NCBI GenBank assembly: GCA_019308985.1
Contig: JAFDHB010000207.1
Coordinates: 1 to 6,437, forward strand
Direction: 5' to 3'
DNA: 6,437 bases
Source: Deltaproteobacteria bacterium
Lineage (GTDB): Bacteria; Desulfobacterota; DSM-4660; Desulfatiglandales; HGW-15
The position numbers and the translations under genes are program-made. Positions 5,768-6,437 of this stretch are shown piece by piece (the first letter of the stretch is position 1; the number at the start of each line of letters is the position of its first letter). Below the pieces are notes generated by a model. It was given only the letters and a program-made list of their open reading frames with translations, had not been told where the DNA came from and ran no database searches.

Positions 5768-6437
5768 AGAATCCATGGAAGGAGAAGGGGATGGCCCCTT
5801 TGGTGGCCCCTATGGTATGGGTCATATTCGGTATATTACGGCCAAGGAGAGCTGGGACGCCCTCCAGGACATGGAGAAGATGGGTATGAAGATACGGGAT
5901 GTTGATGATGAATTTGTCGGGGCCGACTTCAGGGATGAAGAGACTAAACTACTATTTGCCTACGACTATAAGAACAGGAGCTGCATCCGTGTCCAGGGGG
6001 CCGATGTCAAACCGTGCCTATACAGGGAGCTCAAGAGGTTAGGAGTCTCATTGTATGAACGGATCATGGCAACGAGCCTGCTGAATGAGGGGGGTGAGCA
6101 AGGCGCAAGGGTAACAGGGGCAACCGGGGTACATTTGAGGACAGGGGAGTTTTATATATTTCGGGCGAAGGCAGTGGTTCTTTGCACGGCACAACCCCTC
6201 AAAATCTGGATATTCAACACGGAGTTGGCCGGATCTTACACTGCACACGATGATCCAAACCTGGCAGGAGATGGGAATGCCATGGGATGGTTGGCAGGTG
6301 CCGAACTTACGCTTATGGAGAGAAGCCAGGAGTCGGCGGGACCTTTCAGATATCCGGCCTACGGGACAGGGAACCCACACAATACCTGGTTCCCCTGCAC
6401 TATTGTTGATGCACGGGGTAAAGAGATTCCCTGGGTT
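5751..6437 (+). CDS. FAD-dependent oxidoreductase, second AprA/FrdA-like flavoprotein, continuation in shifted frame (3' end outside window)
   Basis: An open frame of 229 codons runs from about 5751 to the window end without a stop, with no start codon of its own that has a ribosome site (first in-frame ATG 5775). It continues the flavoprotein begun at 5510: SKITPEES directly follows the SGSGGAGVDHWGAA region, then MGHIRYI, an Asp/Glu-rich helical part (DMEKMGMKIRDVDDEF), a KLLFAYDY stretch, the FAD-domain closing strand AKAVVLCTAQP, WIFNTELAG, GDGNAMGWLAGAEL and FPCTIVDARGKEIPWV. GDGNAMGWLAGAEL matches the position of GDGMAYRAG in the flavoprotein at 3523, so the two are distant paralogs. 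The glycine-rich CTGGG expected after the closing strand is CTAQP here, which may weaken FAD contacts or reflect this branch. It probably worked with the preceding ferredoxin. Confidence 0.8.

Overview
The window is a 6.4 kb stretch of an anaerobe's chromosome. All supportable genes lie on the plus strand. The gene families are a cytoplasmic molybdopterin enzyme, two ferredoxin-type proteins and two fumarate reductase/AprA-like flavoproteins, next to a branched-chain amino acid type ABC transporter. This mix, and the protein style, suggest a sulfate-reducing or syntrophic bacterium of the Desulfobacterota (former Deltaproteobacteria). That assignment is family recollection, not a search result. 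There is no rRNA, tRNA, CRISPR array or insertion sequence that I can see.

Layout. The window opens inside a livF-like ATPase gene (2-460), the end of an upstream transporter operon. A 245-base gap (461-705) carries a perfect 10-base inverted repeat and only weak promoter candidates. Then come a 728-residue DMSO-reductase-superfamily enzyme (706-2892) and, 9 bases later, a 108-residue two-cluster iron-sulfur protein (2902-3228). A 294-base gap (3229-3522) holds a small hairpin, a T8 run, a strong but orphan Shine-Dalgarno-like site and a short direct repeat, but no gene I can support. After it come a 549-residue FAD protein (3523-5172), a 71-residue 2[4Fe-4S] ferredoxin 5 bases downstream (5178-5393), a 116-base gap, and a second FAD protein (from 5510) that runs off the end of the window and is split by a frame change near 5744-5767.

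How the genes may work together. The molybdenum/tungsten enzyme and the small iron-sulfur protein look like a catalytic plus electron-transfer pair. The flavoprotein and ferredoxin resemble a reduced AprA/AprB arrangement. The second flavoprotein suggests a further redox subunit. Together they look like a soluble cytoplasmic redox module acting on an organic substrate, possibly aromatic, given the resemblance of the molybdenum enzyme to the acetylene hydratase/transhydroxylase/catechol dehydroxylase side of the superfamily and the neighbouring organic-acid type transporter. The substrate cannot be read from the sequence. The main points to follow up are the broken second flavoprotein, the unusual cofactor-binding residues of the molybdenum enzyme, and the half-size iron-sulfur subunit.
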